Shown one piece after another: positions 6,486-15,011 of a stretch of DNA of 64,000 nt. Made by a program: the position numbers and the translations under genes. This stretch comes from Aquabacterium sp029268225 (GTDB lineage Bacteria > Pseudomonadota > Gammaproteobacteria > Burkholderiales > Burkholderiaceae_C), in NCBI RefSeq assembly GCF_037482285.1, contig NZ_JBBEYB010000017.1, forward strand, positions 1 through 64,000. Reading direction: 5' to 3'. A model generated the notes under the pieces. It was not told the origin of the DNA and did not search any database. It saw only the letters and a list, made by a program, of their open reading frames with translations. Each line of letters begins with the position of its first letter. The stretch's first letter is position 1.

Positions 6486-8609
6486 ATGAAGCGCTTGGCC
6501 TCTCTCAAGACGCTGTGGCAGCGACGGCCCTGGTGGTCGCGGCCCGGTCAGGATGTGGAACTGCAGGCCTTGCTGGACGGGGCCGATCCACAAGCGCCCC
6601 AGGCGGTTCGGCACCTGTGGCTGATTCGCGTGCTGGGCTGGGTGCGGCGCGCCGAGCCGCGGTATGGCACCCGCACGCTGGTGAGCACCTTGCAGCAAGA
6701 CCCGGCGCGCCGCGCCCGCGTGGTCAGCATGCTCGCCAGCATCTGGCGCGATGGCGACGTGGCCGCCCTGCTGGCCGACTTCGGTTTTTCGCCGCGCACC
6801 TCTTTCTTGAACGAACTGGGCGAGCGCCTGCGCCGCCGCGTGCTGCCGCTGAGCCCGGACACCGACGACCTGGGCACGCTGTTCAACCTGCTGTTCGACG
6901 ATCCGGCCGATGCGCAATGGCTGGCCGATCTGGATGAGCCCACGCTCAATGCCATCGGCGAGCTGTGGGCAGACGCGATGCGCGAGTTGGATCCGGAGCG
7001 CTGCAACGGCGCGGCCTGCCCGCTGGGCTGGCGCGAGCCCTTCCACGACGCCATGCTCTACTTGGCCACGCAGATCCGCGCGGCGGGCTTCTCGCCGGCG
7101 TTTCGCTCGCGCATGGGTGTGCGGGTGGACGTGGACTTCGACACCAAGATGGCGCGCGCAGAGGGCCGCTCCAACGAAGCCAGTGCGCGGCATGCCTTTC
7201 GCCACCTGTCGCAAACCACGGAGCGGGTGCATGAACTGGCCCTGGCCCATGCTCAGGAAGCCGGCCCCGATGCCCCGCCATCGGCCGCCTTGCTGCACGA
7301 GGCCCAGTACCTGCGGGCCCTGCTGGACACCTGTGCGAACGCCGCACGTGGCCTGCATGGCCACCTGGAAGAGCATGGCATCTCGATGGACCTGGTTTTT
7401 CAGATCGACCAGTTGTGCGAGCGTTGCCGGCGCATGGAGCGCCTGCTGGAGGCTGTGCTGAGTCCCAAGCCCGGCCCGGTGTTGCGCCGCATTCTGATCG
7501 AGTTGCTGCAGGTGAGCGAAGAGCGGCGCAGCGTGCGCGCCCTGTTCACCCAGCATTACTCGATGCTGGCGCGCAAAGTGGCCGAGCGCAGTGCCGAAAC
7601 CGGCGAGCATTACATCACCCGCACGCGCGCCGAATACCGCCAGATGCTGCGCAGCGCCGCCGGCGGGGGCGCGGTGATGGCCGTGACCACCTTCATGAAG
7701 TTCGTGATGCTGGGCCTGGGGCTGTCGCCTTTCTGGAGCGGGATGGCAGCAGGCTTCAACTACGCCACCAGCTTCGTGGTGGTGCAGTGGCTGCACTTCA
7801 CGGTGGCGACCAAGCAGCCCGCCATGACGGCCCCGGCCATGGCCGCCAAACTGGAGGACACGCGCAGCGAAGCCGGCGTGGAGAGCTTTGTGGACGAGGT
7901 GGCCCACCTGGTCCGCTCACAGGTCGCCGGCATCGTGGGCAACCTGATGGTGGTCACCCCCCTGGTGCTGCTCGCTCAGTTGGCGGCGTGGTGGGCCCTG
8001 GGGGCGCCGCTGATCAGCGAGGCCGAGGCCCACTACGTGTTCAAGAGCATGACCCTGCTGGGCCCCTCACTCTGGTATGCCGCCTTCACGGGTGTGCTGC
8101 TGTTCTCGTCAAGCATCATCGCAGGCTGGGTGGAGAACTGGTTCGTGCTGCACCGCCTGGACAGCGCCTTGCGCTGGAACCCGCGCATCCGCGCGCGCCT
8201 GGGAGCGCACCGTGCGGCCCGCTGGGCGGTGTGGTGGCGCGAGAACATCTCGGGCCTGGCGGCCAACATCTCACTGGGCTTCATGCTGGGCGTGGTGCCG
8301 GTGGTGGCCAGCTTCCTGGGCTTGCCGCTGGACATCCGCCACGTCACGCTGTCGGCCGGTCAGACGGCTGCCGCGGCCGCCACCCTGGGTTGGGACGTCA
8401 TCCACAACCCACAACTGTGGTGGTGCGTGGCCGCCGTGCCGCTGACGGGCATGCTGAACGTGGGCGTCAGTTTCGCGCTGGCATTGCGGGTGGCGGTGCG
8501 TTCGCGTGGTGTGCGGCTGGTCGATCGGGCGCGCCTGTGGCAGGCCATCCGGCGGCGCATGTGGCGTCAACCCTTGAGCTTCTTGTTGCCGCCACGGTCC
8601 TCGTCCTGA
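6486..8609 (+). CDS. Gcr-type 'site-specific recombinase' membrane protein
   Basis: The 707-residue protein matches the family named site-specific recombinase (Gcr, first named in Neisseria) that sits beside apaG and mltA in many Betaproteobacteria. The N-terminal half (to about residue 390) is soluble, helical and rich in Arg and Glu. The C-terminal half has several strongly hydrophobic segments, for example VMAVTTFMKFVMLGLGLSPF near residue 400, MVVTPLVLLAQLAAWWALG, and ISLGFMLGVVPVVASFLG. No Tyr- or Ser-recombinase catalytic motif is visible. The family name is therefore doubtful, and an integral membrane role is more likely. It starts five bases after apaG, so the two are probably co-transcribed. 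Confidence 0.8.
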   Translation: MKRLASLKTLWQRRPWWSRPGQDVELQALLDGADPQAPQAVRHLWLIRVLGWVRRAEPRYGTRTLVSTLQQDPARRARVVSMLASIWRDGDVAALLADFGFSPRTSFLNELGERLRRRVLPLSPDTDDLGTLFNLLFDDPADAQWLADLDEPTLNAIGELWADAMRELDPERCNGAACPLGWREPFHDAMLYLATQIRAAGFSPAFRSRMGVRVDVDFDTKMARAEGRSNEASARHAFRHLSQTTERVHELALAHAQEAGPDAPPSAALLHEAQYLRALLDTCANAARGLHGHLEEHGISMDLVFQIDQLCERCRRMERLLEAVLSPKPGPVLRRILIELLQVSEERRSVRALFTQHYSMLARKVAERSAETGEHYITRTRAEYRQMLRSAAGGGAVMAVTTFMKFVMLGLGLSPFWSGMAAGFNYATSFVVVQWLHFTVATKQPAMTAPAMAAKLEDTRSEAGVESFVDEVAHLVRSQVAGIVGNLMVVTPLVLLAQLAAWWALGAPLISEAEAHYVFKSMTLLGPSLWYAAFTGVLLFSSSIIAGWVENWFVLHRLDSALRWNPRIRARLGAHRAARWAVWWRENISGLAANISLGFMLGVVPVVASFLGLPLDIRHVTLSAGQTAAAAATLGWDVIHNPQLWWCVAAVPLTGMLNVGVSFALALRVAVRSRGVRLVDRARLWQAIRRRMWRQPLSFLLPPRSSS

Positions 8610-8735
8610 TCAGCGATCCAAGTCGCGCTCATCCTCGGGCAACTCGCCTTGGCGGCGCCCCGCAAACATCGTCCACCAGACCAAGCCCACCAGCACAGCC
8701 AAGGCGGCAGCAGCTTCCAGCACAATCAACCACAT
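8610..8735 (-). CDS. Small single-pass membrane protein
   Basis: The 41-residue product MWLIVLEAAAALAVLVG... has one hydrophobic helix (about residues 2-24) followed by a basic then acidic tail (GRRQGELPEDERD). Its stop directly abuts the stop of the upstream recombinase gene on the other strand. Its ATG at 8735-8733 overlaps the mltA ATG on the opposite strand in a shared CATG. A GGA lies about nine bases upstream. The clean fill between neighbours and the helix-plus-charged-tail pattern support a real gene. Function is unknown. Confidence 0.6.
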   Translation of the reverse strand: MWLIVLEAAAALAVLVGLVWWTMFAGRRQGELPEDERDLDR

Positions 8736-9960
8736 GATCGTTCGTCCGTTTTCGAAGTTGAGATGGGCCCTACCGGCTCTGATTGTAGGCAGCCTGATGG
8801 GGTGCAGCCTGTTGCCCACCACCACCCGGGAGACCCCCGCGCCGGTGACGACGCCGGAGGTGGCGGCCAGCGGCCCGGGCGCGGCGCCCCTGACTTGGCA
8901 GCGCGCCAAGTCCACCTGGACCGCGGCGAACTGGAACGAGTTGCCCGGCTGGGAGCAAGACCGCGTCAGGGAATGGTGGCCCGCCCTGTGGCAAGGCTGC
9001 GTGAAACCGGCCGCAGCCTGGGCCCAGGTGTGCGCCGAGGTGCGCAAGCTGGGGCCGCAATGGGGCAAGCAGGTCGAGGACGGCTTCGTACGCCAGTGGG
9101 TGCAAAGCCGTCTGCAACCCTGGCGGGTGAGCGCCCCCGATGGCCGCGCCACCGGCCTGCTGACCGGCTACTTTGAGCCACTGCTGGAAGGCCGACGCAC
9201 CCCGGATGCGCGTTTTCGCCACCCGCTGCACCGGGCCCCGCAGGGGCTGGGCACCCGCAAGCCCTTCCTCAGCCGCAACGAGTTGGAGCGCACACCAGAG
9301 GGCCGCGCCGCACTGGCCGGACGCGAACTGGTCTACCTCGCTGACCCGCTGGACGTGCTGCTGATCCAGGTGCAGGGCTCCGGTCGCATCCGCCTGCAAG
9401 ACGAACGCGACGCGCAGGGCCAGCCCAAGGTGGTGCGTCTGGCCTTTGGGGGCCACAACGACCAACCCTATGTGTCGGTGGCGCGCTGGCTGGTGGACCA
9501 GGGTGCGTTCACGCTGGAGCAGGCCTCCTGGCCAGCCATCCGCAACTGGGCCACGGCGAACCCGGCCCGGGTGGACGAGATGATGCACGCCAACCCGCGC
9601 GTGGTCTTCTTCCGTGAAGAGCCCTTGCCAGACCCAGCCGTGGGCCCGAGCGGCGCCCAAGGGGTGCCGCTGACGCCTGGTCGCTCGATTGCCGTCGACC
9701 GCGACAGCGTGCCGCTGGGCACCCCGGTGTGGCTGGACAGCACGGTGCCCTCCACGTGGTCGGCCAACGGCAGCGCCAGCCCGGCCGCGCCCTTGCAGCG
9801 CCTGGTGATGGCACAGGACACTGGCGGCGCCATCCTGGGCGCCGTGCGCGCCGACTTCTTCTGGGGCTGGGGCGATGAGGCCCTGGCCCTGGCCGGTCGC
9901 ACCAAACAGAATTTGGCGATGTGGGTGCTGTGGCCGCAGGGCGCCGGGCCCACGCGCTGA
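8734..9960 (+). CDS. mltA: Membrane-bound lytic murein transglycosylase A
   Basis: The 408-residue lipoprotein cleaves the MurNAc-GlcNAc bond of peptidoglycan to give 1,6-anhydro-muropeptides. A lipoprotein signal ends in LMGC (Cys24), so the protein is probably anchored in the outer membrane. The MltA domain (about residues 100-300) is followed by the 3D domain, with RSIAVDRDSVPLGTPVWL, QDTGGAILGAVRADFFWG and WGDEA near the C-terminus, where the catalytic aspartates of the family lie. Its start codon overlaps that of the divergent small membrane protein, so the promoters must lie in each other's coding sequence. No strong ribosome-binding site is seen. Confidence 0.93.
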   Translation: MIVRPFSKLRWALPALIVGSLMGCSLLPTTTRETPAPVTTPEVAASGPGAAPLTWQRAKSTWTAANWNELPGWEQDRVREWWPALWQGCVKPAAAWAQVCAEVRKLGPQWGKQVEDGFVRQWVQSRLQPWRVSAPDGRATGLLTGYFEPLLEGRRTPDARFRHPLHRAPQGLGTRKPFLSRNELERTPEGRAALAGRELVYLADPLDVLLIQVQGSGRIRLQDERDAQGQPKVVRLAFGGHNDQPYVSVARWLVDQGAFTLEQASWPAIRNWATANPARVDEMMHANPRVVFFREEPLPDPAVGPSGAQGVPLTPGRSIAVDRDSVPLGTPVWLDSTVPSTWSANGSASPAAPLQRLVMAQDTGGAILGAVRADFFWGWGDEALALAGRTKQNLAMWVLWPQGAGPTR

Positions 9961-9972
9961 CTCAGCTGACGT

Positions 9973-10920
9973 TCAAGCGGCAAAGGCCCGCTTGAGCGCC
10001 TCGGCCAGGGCCGTGTGCGCCTGCGCGGCTTCCGGCAAGAAGCGACCCATGTTGATGAAGTCGTGGATGACGCCGGGCCACACGCGCAGTTCCACCGGCA
10101 CGCCGGCCGCGCGCAGCTTGTCGGCGTACAGGTAGCCGTCGTCGGTCAAGGGGTCGCACTGCGCCAGGCCGATCCAGGCCGGGGCCACGCCGCGGTGATC
10201 GGGCGCGTGCAGAGGCTCGCGGTGCCAGCGCTCGCTGAGGTGGCCGCCCTGCGCATGGCTTTCAAACCACTTCATCAACTCCGCGTTGAGGAACGTGGCG
10301 CGCCCGTAGGTCATGAACGAATCGGTGCGCACGCCCACCTGCACGGAGGGATAGAACAGCGCCTGCAGTTTCAAGGGGATGTCGGCGTCGCGCGCCAGCA
10401 CCGCCAGGATGGCCGCCAGCGTGCCGCCCGCGCTGTCACCACCGACCGCCATGCGGCTGGCGTCCAGATGCTGGGTGTGACCGTGCTCGACCAGCCAGCG
10501 CAGGGCCGCCATGCAGTCTTCCAGCCCCGCAGGGTATTTGTGCTCGGGCGCCAGGCGGTAGTCGATGGCCACCACGGCCGCGCCGCTCTGGTGGGCCACC
10601 TGGCTGCACATCGCCTCACAGGTGTCGATGCCGCCCACCACAAAGCCGCCGCCATGCAGGTACAGGAACACCGGCAGGTCCTTGTCGTGGGTGCTGGCCC
10701 ACAGGCGTGCCGGGATGTCACCGGCCGGGCCGGGAATGGTGAAGTGCTCGACACGGGGCAAGGGCACCGGTGGGTGAGCCATCGCACCCACCCCCGCGGC
10801 ATAGGCCTTGCGGGCCATCTCCACCGGTTGCTGGCTCAGCGGCGGAAAACCTGTGCGACGGATGCTGTCCATCAGGGCCTGGGTGTGGGGGGCAAAGGGC
10901 AAGGGATTGTCGTCAGCCAT
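9973..10920 (-). CDS. Alpha/beta hydrolase, HSL-type esterase
   Basis: A 315-residue cytoplasmic esterase of the hormone-sensitive-lipase group. The oxyanion motif HGGG is at residues 89-92 and the nucleophile motif GDSAGG at 161-166 (Ser163). The acid and His of the triad are likely in CDPLTDDG and VIHDFINMG near the C-terminus. The start at 10920 has a GGAG nine bases upstream. Such enzymes hydrolyse short-chain acyl esters; the physiological substrate is not evident. It is convergent with mltA (12-base gap), and the next minus-strand gene ends 71 bases upstream of its start. Confidence 0.9.
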   Translation of the reverse strand: MADDNPLPFAPHTQALMDSIRRTGFPPLSQQPVEMARKAYAAGVGAMAHPPVPLPRVEHFTIPGPAGDIPARLWASTHDKDLPVFLYLHGGGFVVGGIDTCEAMCSQVAHQSGAAVVAIDYRLAPEHKYPAGLEDCMAALRWLVEHGHTQHLDASRMAVGGDSAGGTLAAILAVLARDADIPLKLQALFYPSVQVGVRTDSFMTYGRATFLNAELMKWFESHAQGGHLSERWHREPLHAPDHRGVAPAWIGLAQCDPLTDDGYLYADKLRAAGVPVELRVWPGVIHDFINMGRFLPEAAQAHTALAEALKRAFAA

Positions 10921-10991
10921 GTCGAAGGTCTCCTGCCGATGGGTTCGGCGCGTGTGGGACAGGAACGGGGGCCGTGCGGGCGCAGGGCACC

Positions 10992-11729
10992 TCAAGGCGC
11001 GGTGATGCGGATTTCCAGCTGTTCGGACTGTGTGTCATCGATGGCCTCGGTCGACAGCGTGCCACTGCGCGCTTGCTGGGCACGCCGACCACTGCGGGCC
11101 ACCACGGCCCATTCTCCCAGAGGGACGGCCACCGTGCTGACCACCTCGCTGTACCGTACTTGGCCATCGGGTTCGTAGGCAGACTGGGTGCTGGCGCGGG
11201 CATCGAGTTCCACCGTGACAGGCGCCTGGCCACCAGGCCACTGTGGGCGCACATTCAGCCCCTGACCCAGATCAAGCCACTCGGTCTGGCCCCAGGCCTG
11301 TACCGCGCCGCCACGGCCATCTCGGCCCGGGCGCTGCGTGGGCACATACGCCCATTGCCACACCGTGTAGGGCTGGCTGCGTCCCACGAACAGACGCGCT
11401 CGACCGCCGTTGAGCACCTGCACCTGCTGCACCGACTGGGTCTGGGTCTCGGTCTGCCACCGACCCATCTGCACCTCGCCCTGGGCCACCACGCCGCGCT
11501 GGCTGTCGATGATCACCCGCCCCTGGCGCACACCGACGCGGCTGTCTTGCACCTGTCCCTGCCCTGCAATCCGCCACTCCACCACCAGATTGCGCAACGG
11601 CAGGCCGGCATCGCGGACCTGCGCAGCAACCCACCCTGGGGTGAGGCTCAGGCCGGCGCACAAGGCCCCCAGAGCACGAGCCCAGCGCCGCCGAGGGCCA
11701 CTTGTCTGAAAATGCGGGAAATCAAGCAT
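10992..11729 (-). CDS. Exported protein, possible secretin-like domain
   Basis: The 245-residue product starts at 11729, where an AAGGAG lies eight bases upstream. A signal peptide is likely (RALGALCAGLSLTPGWVAAQ, cleavage near residue 36). The rest is beta-rich with many polar residues and a repeated Q-rich segment (GRWQTETQTQSVQQVQVLNG). The last third (VSTVAVPLGEWAVVARSG, then QLEIRITAP) resembles the C-terminal lip of secretin-type domains, in which a conserved strand ends in a short hydrophobic motif. No full secretin is present. A periplasmic role is likely, but I would call the function unknown. It is divergent from the HDOD gene. Confidence 0.6.
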   Translation of the reverse strand: MLDFPHFQTSGPRRRWARALGALCAGLSLTPGWVAAQVRDAGLPLRNLVVEWRIAGQGQVQDSRVGVRQGRVIIDSQRGVVAQGEVQMGRWQTETQTQSVQQVQVLNGGRARLFVGRSQPYTVWQWAYVPTQRPGRDGRGGAVQAWGQTEWLDLGQGLNVRPQWPGGQAPVTVELDARASTQSAYEPDGQVRYSEVVSTVAVPLGEWAVVARSGRRAQQARSGTLSTEAIDDTQSEQLEIRITAP

Positions 11730-11885
11730 GATCCTGTCTCCTTTCCGACGCGCCAGATCGCGAAGCTCGTGCTTCAATGTGAACGCAGCAGAACCGATGT
11801 TCACGTAATCTGCCACAGACTGAAACGAACCGGGGCGGCCGCCCTCGACACCTTACTGCGCCCTGGCTCAAGGCGCCCTACCTCC

Positions 11886-12713
11886 ATGCAGCTCGACGAA
11901 CTGTTCCAACAACCTCAGGCCCTGCCCGCTGTCCCCAAGATCGTTCACGAACTGATCGACAGCTTCAATGACCAGGATGTGTCGATCGAGGCGATTGCGC
12001 GCAAGCTCGCCGCCGACCCGGTGCTGTCGGCCCGCTTGCTGCGCCTGGCCAACTCGGCTTACTACCATGTGTCGCGCACCATCGGCACGGTGCCGGAGTC
12101 CATCGCGATGCTGGGCTTCGTGACCGTGCGCACGCTGGTGATCAGCTCGGGCCTGACCGGTGGCTACAAGTCCATGCCCGGCCTGGACCTGAGCCAGTTC
12201 TGGCGCTACAGCATGCACGCGGCCGCCGTATCGGGCTGGGTCGCACAGCAGGTGCGCGTCAACCGTGACCAGGCGTTCACGGTCGGCCTGATGCACGCGA
12301 TTGGCGAGTTGGTGATGCACGCAGGCATGCCCGCAGCCATGCTGCAACTGGACCAGCAATCGTCCCCGATGGACGATGACCGTCTGGCGCTGGAGGAGCG
12401 CACCTTCGGCTACCAATTCGCATCCGTGGGATCGGAGTTGGCACGTCAGTGGCGCTTCCCGCTGTCGTTCGTGGAGGCGATCCGCCACTTCCCAGCGCCG
12501 CTGGCTCAGCCCAAATTCGACCCGGTGGCCGGCGTGCTGCACCTGGCCGCCTGGCGCGCCCGCGCCGAGTTCCACCAGCTCGATGCCGCGGCGATGGCCG
12601 CCCAGGTGCCTGCCGACGTGTGTGCGGCACTGGGCCTCTCGACGGACGTGCTGCTCAAGGAAATGCCACCGCTCGCAGAGTTGTGCGAAGGCCTGGAAGC
12701 GTTGATCAGCTGA
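11886..12713 (+). CDS. HDOD-domain signalling protein
   Basis: The 275-residue protein is a single HDOD domain (about residues 10-215), a catalytically dead relative of HD phosphohydrolases. Typical segments are LPAVPKIVHELIDSFN, ADPVLSARLLRLANSAYY and VGLMHAIGELVMH. The expected HD metal ligands are replaced, as usual for HDOD. These proteins act in signalling, often with c-di-GMP, chemotaxis or stress networks. The ATG at 11886 fits the family start, although only a weak AAGGCG lies upstream. It is divergent from the exported protein and convergent with priA. The partner in this organism cannot be read from the sequence. Confidence 0.88.
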   Translation: MQLDELFQQPQALPAVPKIVHELIDSFNDQDVSIEAIARKLAADPVLSARLLRLANSAYYHVSRTIGTVPESIAMLGFVTVRTLVISSGLTGGYKSMPGLDLSQFWRYSMHAAAVSGWVAQQVRVNRDQAFTVGLMHAIGELVMHAGMPAAMLQLDQQSSPMDDDRLALEERTFGYQFASVGSELARQWRFPLSFVEAIRHFPAPLAQPKFDPVAGVLHLAAWRARAEFHQLDAAAMAAQVPADVCAALGLSTDVLLKEMPPLAELCEGLEALIS

Positions 12714-12773
12714 TCCTGAACGCACCGGGCCGCCTCCCGCTGCCGAAGACACGGGCGGCGAACTGTTGCGGCA

Positions 12774-15011
12774 TCAGATGGACAGCGGATCGACGTCCAC
12801 CGCCCAGCGGATCAGCCCGCTGCGACGGTGCTGCTGAGCCAGGGTGAACCAGGTGGCCTGGGCGGCCGACAAGAAGCGCTGCAGCGGCACACGCTGGGCG
12901 CTTTCGATCATCAACTGCGCCCGCTCGACATTGGCCACGCGCTGAACCGGCGTGGGCACCGCAGGGTAGAGCGTGATGCCGGCCGCTTGCGCCTCGGCCA
13001 TCAGCGCCTGCGCCGCGGCTTCCAGAAAGCCTTGCGCGGCCTCTTGCGTCTTGCCCTCGGCGCGCAACATGGCCAGGTGAGCGTAGGGCGGCAGGCCCGC
13101 CATCTCGCGTTCTTTGAGCTGCTGCGCGGCAAAGTCCGCAAAGTCGTACTTGCGCAGCGCCTGGTAGAGCGGGTGCGTGGGGTGCCAGGTCTGCACCCAC
13201 ATCTCGCTGCGCCCCGCCACCTCGGCATCGCGACCGGCGCGACCGGCAGCCTGGAGCAGCAGCGCGAACTGGCGCTCGGCGGCGCGGAAGTCGCTGGCAA
13301 ACAGGGCGGCGTCGGGGTTGATGGCCGCCACCAGCGTGATGCGCCGGAAATCGTGCCCCTTGGCCACCATCTGCGTGCCCACCAGCACGTCCACCTCGCC
13401 GGCGTGCACGCTGGCCAACTGCTCTTCCAGCGCGCCCTTGTGACGGGTCACGTCGGCGTCGATGCGGCCGACGCGGGCGCCGGGCAGGGCCTCGGCCAGT
13501 TGCTCTTCCAGGCGCTCGGTGCCGCGGCCCACGGGCGCGATGTCCTGGTTGCCACAGTCCGGACAGGCACGCGGCACCCGTTCGGAAAAGCCGCAGTGGT
13601 GGCAGCGCAGGGTGCGGTCGGCCTTGTGGAACACGCGCCAGGCGCTGCAATGGGGGCAGCCGCTCTTCCAGCCGCAGTCGCTGCAATGGAGCACCGGCGC
13701 GTAGCCGCGGCGGTTGAGCAGCACCAGGCTTTGCTCGCCGCGCTCGATGCGCTGGGTGATGGCCGCCAGCAGCTCGCGCGCGAAGGGCGGCTGGTCCTGA
13801 CCCATGGTGGGACGCAGCAAACGAGACTGGTCGAGCAGGCGCACCTGCGGCATGTCGCCCGCGCCAATGCGCGAGGGCATGGCCAGGCGCACATAGCGGC
13901 CGGCACCGCCTTCGGCCACCGGCAGCGCGTTATACCAACTCTCCAGGCTGGGCGTGGCCGAGCCGAGGATGATGGGCACCTGCTCCAGCTTGGCGCGGTA
14001 GATGGCCAGGTCGCGGGCCGAGTAGCGCGCGCCGTCTTGCTGCTTGTAGCTGGGGTCGTGTTCTTCGTCGACGACGATGAGGCCCAGACGCGGCAGCGGC
14101 GTGAACACCGACAGGCGCGTGCCCAGGATCAGGTCGGCGTGACCGGTGTGCGCCATCAACCAGTGGCGCAGGCGCTGGGCGGGTGTGAGGCCGCTGTGCA
14201 GGGAGACGATGCGCCGGCCCGCGAAGCGCTCGGCCACGCGGGTTTCGAGCTGCGGCGTCAGGTTGATCTCGGGCACCATCATCAGCACCTGCTGGCCCGC
14301 GTCCAGCGCACGCTGGGCCTGGCGCAGGTAGACCTCGGTCTTGCCGCTGCCGGTGCTGCCCCACAGCAGATAGGGCTGGTCGCCGCCTTCGGCCAGACGG
14401 TCGAGCACGGCCTGCTGCTCGGCCGTCAAGGTCGGCAAGACAGACACCTGCGGCGGGGCCAGGTCAGGCACGGTGCCTGACGAGGGCGAGGTGGCCTCCT
14501 GCGGCATGTCCGATGAGGTCATCGACTCTGACAGACGGACTGCGGCCTTGGCCCGGGCGCGCTTGGGCTTGGCTGCCGGCGGCGACACCTCCTTGTCCAG
14601 GCGCTTGAGACGGCGCCCCCACTGGGTGGCATCAAGCTGACGCAGCTCGGGCGGCAACACCATCAGCGCCATCTCTCCCAGACTGCGCTGGTAATAGGCC
14701 GCGGCGAAACGCACCAGTTGGCGCCAGGCAGCCGGCATGGGGGGCAGGCCATCGAGCACCTCGGCCACTTCCTTGAGCTGGGCAGGGTCGACCGTGGCAT
14801 CCGGGGCCACCTCGTCACCACCCCACCAGACCACGCCGGTGACCACACGCCGCCCAAAGGGCACACGCACCAGGGTGCCTGCTGGCAAGGGCCGATCACA
14901 CAGGTAATCCAGAGGCCCCCACAGGCCCGCATGCTGCGGCGCCTCGACCACGACGCCCAGGCGGTGCAACAAAGGGGTGTCAGGGGAGGCGGAGACAGGC
15001 ATGAAGGGCAT
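12774..15011 (-). CDS. priA: Primosomal helicase PriA
   Basis: The 745-residue PriA reloads DnaB at stalled or D-loop forks. The N-terminal DNA-binding domain (about 1-110) has VPFGRRVVTGVVW. The superfamily 2 helicase core follows, with Walker A GSTGSGKT at about 218-225 and DEEH in VVDEEHDPSYK. A zinc-binding region holds paired cysteines, including CSDCGWKSGCPHC, CHHC and CPDC. A linker of about 45 residues near 140-190, rich in Lys, Ala and Ser, looks like a lineage-specific insert. The start at 15011 or 15002 is uncertain because no clear ribosome-binding site is seen. A 0.9-kb non-coding region lies upstream. Confidence 0.95.
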   Translation of the reverse strand: MPFMPVSASPDTPLLHRLGVVVEAPQHAGLWGPLDYLCDRPLPAGTLVRVPFGRRVVTGVVWWGGDEVAPDATVDPAQLKEVAEVLDGLPPMPAAWRQLVRFAAAYYQRSLGEMALMVLPPELRQLDATQWGRRLKRLDKEVSPPAAKPKRARAKAAVRLSESMTSSDMPQEATSPSSGTVPDLAPPQVSVLPTLTAEQQAVLDRLAEGGDQPYLLWGSTGSGKTEVYLRQAQRALDAGQQVLMMVPEINLTPQLETRVAERFAGRRIVSLHSGLTPAQRLRHWLMAHTGHADLILGTRLSVFTPLPRLGLIVVDEEHDPSYKQQDGARYSARDLAIYRAKLEQVPIILGSATPSLESWYNALPVAEGGAGRYVRLAMPSRIGAGDMPQVRLLDQSRLLRPTMGQDQPPFARELLAAITQRIERGEQSLVLLNRRGYAPVLHCSDCGWKSGCPHCSAWRVFHKADRTLRCHHCGFSERVPRACPDCGNQDIAPVGRGTERLEEQLAEALPGARVGRIDADVTRHKGALEEQLASVHAGEVDVLVGTQMVAKGHDFRRITLVAAINPDAALFASDFRAAERQFALLLQAAGRAGRDAEVAGRSEMWVQTWHPTHPLYQALRKYDFADFAAQQLKEREMAGLPPYAHLAMLRAEGKTQEAAQGFLEAAAQALMAEAQAAGITLYPAVPTPVQRVANVERAQLMIESAQRVPLQRFLSAAQATWFTLAQQHRRSGLIRWAVDVDPLSI

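Noticed and set aside
6486..8609. Recombinase gene as a sign of a mobile element
   Set aside because: No integrase catalytic motif, and the protein has several hydrophobic helices. It sits in a normal core gene context (apaG, mltA).
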